From: Gammaproteobacteria bacterium
GTDB lineage: Bacteria; Pseudomonadota; Gammaproteobacteria; Arenicellales; UBA868
Reading direction: 5' to 3'
NCBI GenBank assembly: GCA_003529705.1
Contig: DPVA01000092.1
Coordinates: forward strand, 1-8,749
Length of the DNA stretch: 8,749 nucleotides
Position 1 is the first letter of the stretch. The number at the start of each line of letters is the position of its first letter. The position numbers were made by a program, and so were the translations under genes. Below are positions 1-6,602 of the stretch, in pieces. The notes under the pieces were generated by a model. It saw only the letters and a list, made by a program, of their open reading frames with translations, searched no databases and was not told the DNA's origin.

Positions 1-27
1 TTTTCAGCAAATTGGAAAGAGGATTGA
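1..27 (+). CDS. ftsA: Probable 3' end of ftsA (cell division protein), partial
   Basis: Frame 1 gives FSANWKED followed by TGA at 25-27. FtsA proteins end in a short amphipathic membrane-targeting helix rich in aromatic and basic residues, and ftsA lies directly upstream of ftsZ in most gammaproteobacteria. The position and the F/W/K content fit that helix. Only eight residues are visible, so the call rests mainly on gene order. The other two forward frames stay open past this point but give nothing like an FtsA tail. The gene body lies outside the window. Confidence 0.45.
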   Translation, partial: FSANWKED

Positions 28-76
28 GTGTGTGTGTTTTTGCGACCAGCCCAGATTTGTCAGCCAGATTTTTTAT

Positions 77-104
77 GCGGTTACCCAGACCGCCATTGTT
101 TTTC
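77..104 (+). terminator. Weak hairpin plus T-run in the ftsA-ftsZ gap (attenuator-like)
   Basis: GCGGT (77-81) and ACCGC (89-93) form a 5-bp stem with a 7-base loop. Two more A-T pairs are possible across a bulged C at 94. The stem is followed by CATTGTTTTTC with a short T-run. It could be a weak terminator or attenuator in the ftsZ leader, or chance. The stem is short, and transcription must pass it to reach ftsZ unless a promoter lies just downstream. Confidence 0.25.
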
Positions 105-119
105 GTTCAACCCCAATCT

Positions 120-125
120 GAGGAG
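120..125 (+). promoter_or_regulatory. Shine-Dalgarno of ftsZ
   Basis: GAGGAG lies 7 bases before the ATG at 133. It decides the start. The reading frame stays open back to base 28, but the upstream extension has no good ribosome site and no resemblance to FtsZ, whereas the protein from 133 starts MFELMEV, like the E. coli start MFEPMEL. Confidence 0.85.
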
Positions 126-132
126 AACTATT

Positions 133-1275
133 ATGTTTGAACTCATGGAAGTGTCCGGCCAGCAGGCCGTTATTAAAGTCATCGGAGTAGGCGGCGGCGG
201 CGGGAACGCTGTCGATCACATGTTATCGGCCAGTCTCGACGGGGTTGAATTCATCGCTGCGAATACTGATGCACAAGCGCTTCATCGCTCTGGAGTCTCG
301 AAGGTCATGCAGTTGGGGGAGGGATTGACCCGCGGCCTTGGTGCAGGCGCCGATCCTGAGGTGGGGCGGCAGGCCGCGTCAGAAGACCGGGACAAGATCG
401 CGGCTGCGCTCGATGGGACCGATATGGTCTTCCTGACTGCAGGCATGGGAGGTGGTACCGGGACTGGTGCCGCACCTGTCATCGCCCAGCTCGCACGGGA
501 AAAAAGTATCCTCACTGTCGCAGTCGTCACACGCCCCTTTAGTTTCGAAGGCAAAAAGCGGATTCAAGCTGCAGATCAAGGCATCAAAGAACTAGGCGAA
601 CTAGTGGATTCACTGATCGTGATCCCGAATGAGCGGATTATGGAAGTTATGGGTGGTAATGTGACCCTGCTTGAAGCCTTCGGTAAGGCAAATCAGGTGC
701 TTTTCAATGCCGTGCAGGGCATCTCCGAACTTATCACCCGTCCGGGTCTTATCAACGTTGACTTTGCTGATGTGCGTACCGTCATGGCCGAGATGGGGAT
801 GGCGATGATGGGGTCAGCGACAGCGACGGGTCCAGACCGGGCGATGGAAGCCGCACGTGGCGCGGTGTCCAGTCCCTTGCTGGAAGAAGTTGATATCCAT
901 GGCGCTAAAGGCCTGTTAGTGAATGTTTCAGCCGGCCCGGATATGCAGCTTGATGAATTTGCCCAGGTCGGCGAAATCGTCAATGAATATGCCTCGGAGG
1001 ACGGGACGGTGGTCATTGGTACCGTACTGGATCCGGAGATGGAAGATGAATTGCGGGTTACGATGGTGGCCACCGGAATTCGCAAGGCGCCTCAGATCAG
1101 TCTGGTGAAGGATGAGGGTGTGGACGAGGGTGTGACAGACGACGTGGACTACGATGAGCCGGCGGTGATCCGCCGCCGGCCGCGGGCAGCGGGGGATGTT
1201 GATGCCCAGGGTAATGCTGCCGTGGACATGAATTATCTAGATGTGCCCGCATTTCTTCGTAGACAGGCTGACTGA
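133..1275 (+). CDS. ftsZ: Cell division GTPase FtsZ
   Basis: FtsZ is the tubulin-like GTPase that polymerises into the cytoplasmic Z ring and recruits the divisome. The product is 380 residues, normal for the family. The N-terminal GTP-binding domain has the glycine-rich GVGGGGGNAV loop (18-26) and the tubulin signature GGGTGTG (106-112). The T7 synergy loop NVDFADVRTVM (208-218) carries both catalytic aspartates (D210 and D213, equal to E. coli D209 and D212). The C-terminal subdomain runs to about residue 318. An acidic, probably disordered linker of about 50 residues with a DEGVDEGV duplication follows, then the conserved tail YLDVPAFLRRQAD (368-380), which in this class docks FtsA, ZipA and other partners. 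Position between a probable ftsA end and lpxC matches the dcw cluster. No frameshift or missing key residue was seen. Confidence 0.98.
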   Translation: MFELMEVSGQQAVIKVIGVGGGGGNAVDHMLSASLDGVEFIAANTDAQALHRSGVSKVMQLGEGLTRGLGAGADPEVGRQAASEDRDKIAAALDGTDMVFLTAGMGGGTGTGAAPVIAQLAREKSILTVAVVTRPFSFEGKKRIQAADQGIKELGELVDSLIVIPNERIMEVMGGNVTLLEAFGKANQVLFNAVQGISELITRPGLINVDFADVRTVMAEMGMAMMGSATATGPDRAMEAARGAVSSPLLEEVDIHGAKGLLVNVSAGPDMQLDEFAQVGEIVNEYASEDGTVVIGTVLDPEMEDELRVTMVATGIRKAPQISLVKDEGVDEGVTDDVDYDEPAVIRRRPRAAGDVDAQGNAAVDMNYLDVPAFLRRQAD

Positions 1276-1296
1276 CAGGGATCAAGAGATGTCAGT
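1271..1296 (+). repeat. Inverted repeat at the ftsZ stop codon
   Basis: ACTGACA (1271-1277) and TGTCAGT (1290-1296) are exact reverse complements separated by 12 bases, and the left arm contains the ftsZ stop TGA (1273-1275). It could form a 7-bp hairpin at the 3' end of the ftsZ message. The downstream sequence is A-rich rather than T-rich on this strand, so it is not a standard intrinsic terminator. Confidence 0.4.
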
Positions 1297-1301
1297 GGAA
1301 G

Positions 1302-1370
1302 AAAATATGCAAAAAAAAGGGTAAAAATATTTCAAAAAAAGTCCTAATTTCTGATTTTTCCGTGTAAAAT
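1302..1370 (+). promoter_or_regulatory. Phased A-tracts and candidate lpxC promoter
   Basis: Four A-runs lie at 1302-1305, 1311-1318, 1323-1327 and 1334-1340. Their centres are about 11, 10.5 and 12 bases apart, close to one helical turn, so the DNA is expected to be bent and UP-element-like. Just downstream is a good -10 hexamer TAAAAT (1365-1370), with only a poor -35 match at the 17-base spacing (TCCTAA, 1342-1347). This suggests a promoter for lpxC that depends on upstream A-rich DNA or an activator. The -10 could also be chance in AT-rich sequence. Confidence 0.4.
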
Positions 1371-1379
1371 CGATCTAAA

Positions 1380-1398
1380 GCACATGGTAAAAGTGTGC
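1380..1398 (+). repeat. Small hairpin in the lpxC leader
   Basis: GCACA (1380-1384) and TGTGC (1394-1398) are reverse complements around a 9-base spacer, extendable by one G-U pair. It sits just after the candidate start point and about 30 bases before the lpxC ATG, where an operator or a messenger structure could act. A 5-bp arm is easily found by chance. Confidence 0.25.
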
Positions 1399-1429
1399 AA
1401 AATCCCAAAATACCGGGAAACCAGGCAGG

Positions 1430-2341
1430 ATGATTCGGCAAAGAACGCTAAAAAATGTCATCGGCGCAACTGGCGTCGGTCTGCATACCGGAAAGAAAGT
1501 CTATCTGACGCTTCGCCCGGCGCCTGTTAATACCGGGATTGTATTCCGTCGGATCGATTTGGACCCGGTTGCAGAGGTTCCAGCCGCCCTCGATCGTGTG
1601 AGTGACACACGGCTTTCCACCACCATCGAGCACAAAGGGGTTCGTGTCTCTACGGTAGAGCATCTGATGTCAGCCTTCGCCGGCTTGCATATTGATAACG
1701 CCATCGTCGAACTCGATGCTGATGAAGTGCCGATTATGGATGGCAGCGCAGGAATTTTTGTGTTTCTTATCCAGTCAGCTGGCATCGAAATGCAGTCGGC
1801 AGCCAAGCAGTTTATCCGTATCAGTCGCCCAATCGAAATAAAGGACGGGGATAAGTGGGCACGCTTTGAGCCTTTCAACGGATTCAAAGTGAGTTTCAGT
1901 ATCGACTTTGATCATCCTTCTATGCAGACATCCGCCCAGCAGGCAACGATAGACCTGTCTGAGATCTCCTTTGCTAAAGAAGTCAGTCGCGCAAGAACAT
2001 TTGGATTTCTTCAGGATGTAGAGGCACTGCAAGAGGCCGGACTCGCTCGTGGCGGGAGTCTAGATAATGCAATCGTCATGGATGACTACCGGGTAATCAA
2101 TGATGACGGGCTTCGTTATGGCGATGAGTTCGTTAAGCACAAAATTCTCGACGCGATCGGTGATCTTTACCTGCTGGGATGTCCACTCATTGGCAGTTTT
2201 CATGCCCATAAATCGGGGCATGGCCTCAATAACCGCCTCCTTCGTGAACTCGCTGAGCGTCAGGACTGCTGGGAGATGGTGTCATTTGACGGTTCCGCGG
2301 ACGCAATGCCCCCCAATTTTCTGCATCCGGCGTTTGCCTGA
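1430..2341 (+). CDS. lpxC: UDP-3-O-acyl-N-acetylglucosamine deacetylase LpxC
   Basis: LpxC is the cytosolic zinc deacetylase of the committed step of lipid A synthesis. It removes the acetyl group from UDP-3-O-(acyl)-GlcNAc, so the organism should make lipopolysaccharide. The product is 303 residues (E. coli 305) and starts [21 protein letters not shown], collinear with E. coli, which fixes the start. The key residues are present: E77 and H78 in STVEHL, H237 and D241 in [10 protein letters not shown], and H264 in HKSGHGLNN. These correspond to E. coli E78, H79, H238, D242 and H265 (zinc ligands and catalytic residues). The ribosome site is poor: GGCAGG abuts the ATG. The C terminus ends NFLHPAFA, non-polar but without the E. 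coli AVLA end used for FtsH proteolysis. It follows ftsZ after 154 bases and probably has its own promoter. Confidence 0.98.
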   Translation: MIRQRTLKNVIGATGVGLHTGKKVYLTLRPAPVNTGIVFRRIDLDPVAEVPAALDRVSDTRLSTTIEHKGVRVSTVEHLMSAFAGLHIDNAIVELDADEVPIMDGSAGIFVFLIQSAGIEMQSAAKQFIRISRPIEIKDGDKWARFEPFNGFKVSFSIDFDHPSMQTSAQQATIDLSEISFAKEVSRARTFGFLQDVEALQEAGLARGGSLDNAIVMDDYRVINDDGLRYGDEFVKHKILDAIGDLYLLGCPLIGSFHAHKSGHGLNNRLLRELAERQDCWEMVSFDGSADAMPPNFLHPAFA

Positions 2342-2360
2342 ACCATACCGCTGAATCCTT

Positions 2361-2382
2361 GCCAGAGCGGGACCGCTTTGGC
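2361..2382 (+). terminator. Stable hairpin 20 bases after lpxC
   Basis: GCCAGAGCG (2361-2369) pairs with CGCTTTGGC (2374-2382) around the tetraloop GGAC: nine pairs including one G-U, mostly G-C. It stands where the lpxC transcript would end. There is no T-run after it, so it is either a 3'-stabilising or Rho-assisted structure, or an imperfect terminator. The stem is clear; its role is inferred. Confidence 0.45.
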
Positions 2383-2500
2383 CCATTCCGAACTGACGTA
2401 ACCTAAACGGCGTCCTCTGTGCCAGCGGGTGTCGTTATTAGAACGCTCCGCTACCGAGACATCCGCTGAAATTACGCGCCTACTCGTGTTTTGCCGCGCC

Positions 2501-2512
2501 CCCGATATCGGG
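2501..2512. promoter_or_regulatory. Perfect 12-base palindrome, possible operator
   Basis: CCCGATATCGGG is its own reverse complement and lies about 20 bases upstream of the candidate -35 element of the CoA operon. The symmetry suits a dimeric regulator. No regulator gene is in the window, and a single copy gives no independent support. Confidence 0.3.
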
Positions 2513-2532
2513 AGGTCCCAGAGTCTCGAGTC

Positions 2533-2561
2533 TTGACGAAACGAAGCAGGTGCGTGACGAT
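2533..2561 (+). promoter_or_regulatory. Weak candidate promoter of the CoA operon
   Basis: TTGACG (2533-2538, five of six matches to the -35 consensus) is followed after 17 bases by GACGAT (2556-2561), which keeps only the A2, A5 and T6 positions of the -10. It would start transcription near 2568, giving a leader of roughly 110 bases before the dehydrogenase start at 2681. The -10 is poor, so an activator or another promoter is possible. Confidence 0.3.
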
Positions 2562-2667
2562 GTATTAACCGGCAGCATCGTGTTCGGGGTCGATTGGTTC
2601 TCAGGTCTGATCGTTGAATTTGCGGGCTGGCACGGGCGGCGGCCAAAGTAATTGTTCCCAATGGAAG

Positions 2668-2674
2668 AAAGGAG
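2668..2674 (+). promoter_or_regulatory. Shine-Dalgarno of the acyl-CoA dehydrogenase
   Basis: AAAGGAG precedes the ATG at 2681 by 6 bases. It is the strongest ribosome site in the operon and fixes the start that gives MDFSLSEEQQ, a standard acyl-CoA dehydrogenase N terminus. Confidence 0.8.
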
Positions 2675-2680
2675 ACTTGG

Positions 2681-3841
2681 ATGGATTTCTCGCTGAGTGA
2701 GGAGCAGCAGATGCTGGTCGACAGCGCTCGTGCTTTTACCGAAAAGGAACTTTATCCTTACGAGGATGAAGTGGAATCAGCTGACCAGGTGCGCCCCGAA
2801 CTTGCTCAGCAGATTCGTGAGCGAGCGCTTGCGCAAGGTTTCTATGCCCCCAACATGCCAGAGGAGCTTGGCGGTGGCGGTCTCGACTGTGTGTCGCTCT
2901 CCCTGGTCGAGCGCGAACTAGGGCGGGCTAACTTTGCGTTGCAGTATCTCGTTGGCCGACCCAGTAATATTCTTCAGGCCTGTGTGGGTGAGCAACGGGA
3001 CCACTATCTTCTGCCGTGTATCCGGGGAGAAAAGACAGATTGTCTGGCGATGACAGAGCCCGGGGCTGGCTCAGATCTTCGCTCGATGCAGTGTCGGGCC
3101 GAGCGCGATGGTAATGATTACATCATCAACGGAACCAAGCACTTTATTAGCCACGCGGATATTGCAGATTTTGTGATTCTTTTTGCGGCGACTGGCGAAG
3201 AAGAGTCATCACGAGGCCCCCGGAAACTGATCAGTTCATTTTTGGTGGACAAAGGAACGCCTGGGTTCACCGTTCGCCAGGGATATCACAGTGTGTCTCA
3301 TCGAGGTTATCACAACTGTATTTTGGAATTCGAAAACTGCCGGGTTGAGGCATCACAGATGCTGGGTGCCGAGCATCAGGGCTTCAATGTCGCTAACGAA
3401 TGGCTGGGAGCTACCCGGTTGCAGGTTGCGGCGATGTGCCTCGGCCGCGCATACCGTGCGCTGGAACATGCGACCGACTGGGCCGCGGAGCGACAGCAAT
3501 TCGGTCAGTTTATTGGCCGGTTTCAAGGCGTTGGCTTTAAACTGGCCGAGATGAAAATTCAGCTTGATGCGGCGGAACTACTCACCCTTAAAGCCGCCTG
3601 GAAAACCGATCAGGGCACGGCGACTGATACAGACTACGCCATGGCCAAATTACACGCTACCGAAATGCTTGCTTTTGTGGCTGACGAGGCAATCCAGATT
3701 CATGGCGGCATGGGCCTGATGGCGGATCTTCCGCTGGAGCGTATCTGGCGGGATGCGCGGGTTGAGCGGATCTGGGAGGGTACCAGCGAGATTCAACGGC
3801 ACATCATTTCACGAGATATGCTGCGCCCCCGGTGGAACTGA
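2681..3841 (+). CDS. Acyl-CoA dehydrogenase family protein
   Basis: This is a soluble FAD flavoenzyme expected to introduce an alpha,beta double bond into an acyl-CoA and pass electrons to electron-transfer flavoprotein. The 386 residues match the usual length. The helical N-terminal domain begins MDFSLSEEQQMLVDSARAF. The first family signature is CLAMTEPGAGSD (121-132), in the beta domain. In the C-terminal helical domain are RQQFGQFIGRFQ (271-282), QIHGGMGL (339-346) and RVERIWEGTSEIQ (360-372). E366 sits at the place of the catalytic base of medium- and short-chain dehydrogenases (YEGT motif). That base is absent in the crotonobetainyl-CoA reductase CaiA as I recall it (GGSDE), so this enzyme more likely oxidises than reduces. 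Family assignment is secure. The substrate cannot be read from the sequence; context suggests a CoA ester handled by the CaiD-like hydratase downstream. The next gene starts about 10 bases after its stop. Confidence 0.95.
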   Translation: MDFSLSEEQQMLVDSARAFTEKELYPYEDEVESADQVRPELAQQIRERALAQGFYAPNMPEELGGGGLDCVSLSLVERELGRANFALQYLVGRPSNILQACVGEQRDHYLLPCIRGEKTDCLAMTEPGAGSDLRSMQCRAERDGNDYIINGTKHFISHADIADFVILFAATGEEESSRGPRKLISSFLVDKGTPGFTVRQGYHSVSHRGYHNCILEFENCRVEASQMLGAEHQGFNVANEWLGATRLQVAAMCLGRAYRALEHATDWAAERQQFGQFIGRFQGVGFKLAEMKIQLDAAELLTLKAAWKTDQGTATDTDYAMAKLHATEMLAFVADEAIQIHGGMGLMADLPLERIWRDARVERIWEGTSEIQRHIISRDMLRPRWN

Positions 3842-3851
3842 CCTTCCGGCC

Positions 3852-5906
3852 TTGTCCCTAAAACGTCTTTTCCAGCCGAGTAGTATCGCGGTGTTTGGTG
3901 GCCGCGAAGCACAGGAAGTGGTGCGACAGTGCCGACGGATGGAATTTTCTGGAGACATCTGGCCGGTACACCCCAACGCGACAGAAGTCGAGGGCTATCG
4001 TTGTTATAAAAGCGTGGATGAACTTCCCAGTGGTCCAGACGCGAGTTTTATCGGGGTAAACCGTCTTACCACGGTAGATATTGTTCGCAGTCTTTCACAG
4101 ATAAATGCAGGGGGTGCAGTGTGTTATGCCTCCGGCTTCAGCGAGGTAGCAGATGGCGAGACTCTGAATGATGCCCTCCTCGACGGTGCAGGTGAGATGC
4201 CTATTCTGGGCCCCAACTGCTATGGGGTCATCAATTATTTAGATGGCGCACTATTGTGGCCGGATCAGCACGGAGGCCGGCGTGTAGACCGGGGGGTTGC
4301 TTTGCTCACCCAGAGCAGCAACATCGGCATCAATCTTACGATGCAGTCTAGAGCGTTACCGATCGCGTATCTCGTTGCATTGGGTAATCAGGCGCAGACG
4401 GATCTTGCGGGTGTCCTTGAAACCCTAGTTGAAGATGATCGGGTCACGGCGATCGGTCTGTATATCGAAGGCTTTCCGGATATTCAGGCGCTGGCAGAGG
4501 TGATGGATCGGGCGCGCGAACGGCGCCTGCCGATGGTGGCAGTCAAGTCGGGAGTCAGCGCACAAGGAGCCAGTATTACTCGCTCGCATACCGCATCCAT
4601 GGCGGGGTCGGACGAGGCAGCCAGTGCACTTTTTGAAAGACTAGGTATCGCAAGAGTCCAGGACCTCGATACCCTGATTGAGAGTCTCAAACTTCTCCAT
4701 GTACATGGACCGCTCAGAGGAAATCGGCTTTGTTCCATGAGTTGCTCAGGCGGAGAAGCATCTCTTATGGCTGACACTGCTTTGGGTCGGAATGTTGTCT
4801 TTCCAGAGTTGACCCCCGAGCAGTACGACTCTGTTACTAAAACGGTTCATGAGCTGGTGAGCGTCTCGAATCCACTTGATTACCATACCTTTGCATGGAA
4901 TAAAGAAGAGGATCTTTTTGCAACCTATAGCGCCATGTTGGCTTGTGGGTTTGATCTGTCTATGCTGGTGCTGGACTTTCCTCGTGAAGATCGGTGCAAC
5001 CTTGAGGCCTGGAATCCGGCGGTGAATGCCATTATCCGGGCGGTCGATAAAACTGGCGCCGCAACTGCAGTTGTCGCAAGTCTTCCTGAAAGTCTCCCGG
5101 AAGCGGTGGCGACGGATCTGATGGAAAACGGAATTGCACCCTTGTGCGGTATTCGCCAGGCACTGGACGCCGTCCAGGCGACCGCACAGATCGGAGCCGC
5201 CTGGCGGCGACCTGTTGGGGGGGCCACGTTGCCTGGTCCGACATCACCACTGACGCAATCTGTAGAAAGCCTTGATGAATGGCAAGCCAAGAGTGAGCTC
5301 GCGTCTGGTGGAGTCGATGTCCCCCACGGTGACCGGGTGGATTCTGCCGAAGCCCTAGAGAAAGCGGCCCAGTCATTAACCTATCCATTGGTGCTGAAGG
5401 CCTGCGATGCCAAGTTGGCACACAAGAGTGATGCTGGGGCAGTTATTATCGATATCTGTGGAATCGATGACCTTGTTACAGCAGGAAAAACACTTTTCGC
5501 ACGTCATCCGCGTCTTCTCGTTGAGGAGATGGTGACCGATACCGTCTGCGAGTTGATTGTAGGTGTCCGTCAGGACCCGGTCATTGGTCCCTGGATGTTG
5601 ATTGGCAGCGGTGGTGTTTATGCTGAACTACTGGCTGATCACAAGGTGGTATTGTTGCCAGTGCAAAATGATGATCTTGAGCAGTTAATCAATTCTCTCA
5701 AGATCAACCCGTTGCTGAAGGGCTACCGGGGAAGCGAACCCGGTGACGTGTCGGCACTGTTGGCGGGTTTACAGAGCCTGGCGAGATTTTCGTTGGAAAA
5801 GCGAGATACGCTAATGGAACTCGAGATCAATCCCTTGCTGGTGCGTCCCAAGGGGAAGGGTGTGTGTGCTGTTGACGCCGTGTTGCAATATGCGAGAGCA
5901 TCGTAG
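3852..5906 (+). CDS. NDP-forming acyl-CoA synthetase (acetate-CoA ligase, ADP-forming type)
   Basis: It reversibly joins a carboxylic acid to CoA through an acyl-phosphate and a phosphohistidine, using ATP and releasing ADP. The single chain fuses the alpha- and beta-type parts. Positions from the TTG start: CoA-binding Rossmann domain with RLFQPSSIAVFGG (5-17) and GPNCYG (120-125); succinyl-CoA-ligase-like domain from about 148 with SHTASMAG, where H246 matches the phosphorylated histidine; a third ligase domain (about 290-447); and an ATP-grasp domain (about 470 to the end) with LVLKA (513-517), HKSD (524-527), GSGGVYAE (585-592) and ELEINPLLV (656-664). The start is uncertain. The in-frame ATG at 3753 would overlap the dehydrogenase by 89 bases and add 33 residues unlike the family, whereas TTG at 3852 gives the usual SLKRLF start at 684 residues but has no clear ribosome site. 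Known relatives act on acetate, pimelate or ferulate, so the substrate is open. Confidence 0.92.
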   Translation: MSLKRLFQPSSIAVFGGREAQEVVRQCRRMEFSGDIWPVHPNATEVEGYRCYKSVDELPSGPDASFIGVNRLTTVDIVRSLSQINAGGAVCYASGFSEVADGETLNDALLDGAGEMPILGPNCYGVINYLDGALLWPDQHGGRRVDRGVALLTQSSNIGINLTMQSRALPIAYLVALGNQAQTDLAGVLETLVEDDRVTAIGLYIEGFPDIQALAEVMDRARERRLPMVAVKSGVSAQGASITRSHTASMAGSDEAASALFERLGIARVQDLDTLIESLKLLHVHGPLRGNRLCSMSCSGGEASLMADTALGRNVVFPELTPEQYDSVTKTVHELVSVSNPLDYHTFAWNKEEDLFATYSAMLACGFDLSMLVLDFPREDRCNLEAWNPAVNAIIRAVDKTGAATAVVASLPESLPEAVATDLMENGIAPLCGIRQALDAVQATAQIGAAWRRPVGGATLPGPTSPLTQSVESLDEWQAKSELASGGVDVPHGDRVDSAEALEKAAQSLTYPLVLKACDAKLAHKSDAGAVIIDICGIDDLVTAGKTLFARHPRLLVEEMVTDTVCELIVGVRQDPVIGPWMLIGSGGVYAELLADHKVVLLPVQNDDLEQLINSLKINPLLKGYRGSEPGDVSALLAGLQSLARFSLEKRDTLMELEINPLLVRPKGKGVCAVDAVLQYARAS

Positions 5907-5909
5907 GTT

Positions 5910-6602
5910 ATGTCTTTATTGAGCGTAGATCCTGCCGCAGCATTGGCGATCAAACCCATTGATGCGTTGCTTGAGTTTTTGGGCGGCGGCACTGAGAAAC
6001 TGTTGGATATTGGCTGTGGCGAGGGTATGCTGAGCGATACATTGTCGCAGCATGGCTACGCCGTCACCGGTATCGATCCTCTGGTGGGAAATGGATCGCC
6101 AGCATGGCGGGTGCGCGCAAGTGCTGGCGCAATTCCGCTTGCCAGCAACAGTTTTGATATCGCAGTGTTTCACTGGTCCTTGCACCATGTTCCTGAAGAC
6201 CTGATGGGTGCAGCCCTCGAAGAGGCGCAACGGGTACTGAATGAAAATGGAAGGCTCTTTGTTATCGAGCCAGAGCCTGTGGGAAGCTGGCAGGAGGTCT
6301 CGCAGCCTTTTCATGATGAGACTGCGGTTCAGGCAAAAGCTGCTCAGGCAGTCGAAGAGGTGATAAAGGCTAGGCCCTCTCAAAGACGACGACAGTATTA
6401 TCTCAGCGAAGATTTCTACGATAGTTTTGATGGTTTCGTTGATTCGATGATGTCGCATGCCTACAACCGCTATACGGAAGACCAGATTCGTCAGCAGAGT
6501 GTGCGTGAATCGTTTGAATCCTGCCGTGAAGACGATACTTATCGCCTTTGCCATCGTATCCGAATGGAGGAGATATGCTGGAACACAATCGTTCAAGCTT
6601 AA
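5910..6602 (+). CDS. Class I SAM-dependent methyltransferase
   Basis: This is a predicted cytosolic methyltransferase of the UbiE-like Methyltransf_11 type, 230 residues. Motif I is LLDIGCGEGM (31-40), the SAM-binding loop. GIDP (54-57) ends the second strand with the ribose-binding acid D56. IPLASNSFDIAVFHWSLHHV (75-94) is the typical motif II/III stretch with the DIA.FHWSLHH signature, and L..NGRLFVIEPEP (110-123) is the following strand. The C-terminal half (about 125-230), with RRRQYY and several aromatic and acidic residues, is likely the substrate lid and is not one I recognise. The ATG at 5910 is 3 bases after the ligase stop, with only GTAGG close by, so translation is probably coupled. 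The acceptor is unknown. Because it lies between an acid-CoA ligase and a CaiD-like hydratase, a small acid or amine is a reasonable guess, but it could be an unrelated passenger. Confidence 0.85.
   Translation: MSLLSVDPAAALAIKPIDALLEFLGGGTEKLLDIGCGEGMLSDTLSQHGYAVTGIDPLVGNGSPAWRVRASAGAIPLASNSFDIAVFHWSLHHVPEDLMGAALEEAQRVLNENGRLFVIEPEPVGSWQEVSQPFHDETAVQAKAAQAVEEVIKARPSQRRRQYYLSEDFYDSFDGFVDSMMSHAYNRYTEDQIRQQSVRESFESCREDDTYRLCHRIRMEEICWNTIVQA

Larger units (their letters stand above)
2342..2680. other. 339-base region without a convincing gene between lpxC and the CoA operon
   Basis: No frame on either strand gives a recognisable product. The forward frame open from 2442 to 2648 has only a late GTG start (2550, 32 codons) and an unfamiliar sequence. 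A reverse-strand open frame (2661 down to 2260) is arginine-rich, overlaps lpxC and resembles no family I know. The region holds a strong hairpin (2361-2382), a 12-base palindrome (2501-2512), a tandem 7-mer pair GAGTCTC/GAGTCTT (2521-2534) and a candidate promoter (2533-2561). It may be the joint where the usual post-lpxC genes were lost or replaced. Confidence 0.6.

Noticed and set aside
27..36. GT dinucleotide run as a microsatellite or phase-variation tract
   Set aside because: There are only about five repeat units, just after the ftsA stop, too short to suggest slippage control.
57..86. TTGTCA (57-62) as a -35 element of an ftsZ promoter
   Set aside because: No acceptable -10 occurs 16 to 18 bases downstream; the hexamers there are GGTTAC, GTTACC and TTACCC.
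2550..2648. GTG-initiated 32-codon forward ORF before the dehydrogenase
   Set aside because: There is no clear ribosome site, no recognisable sequence and no sign of conservation that can be judged here.
2260..2661. Reverse-strand open frame of 133 codons over the lpxC end and the following gap
   Set aside because: It overlaps the conserved 3' end of lpxC, is rich in arginine, serine and tryptophan without any family pattern, and does not look like DciA/DUF721, which is the gene sometimes found here in this orientation.
5916..6596. Reverse-strand open frame of 226 codons opposite the methyltransferase
   Set aside because: It lies wholly opposite a gene with clear SAM-binding motifs, its translation is cysteine- and histidine-rich with no recognisable domain, and no intergenic space is left for its own signals.
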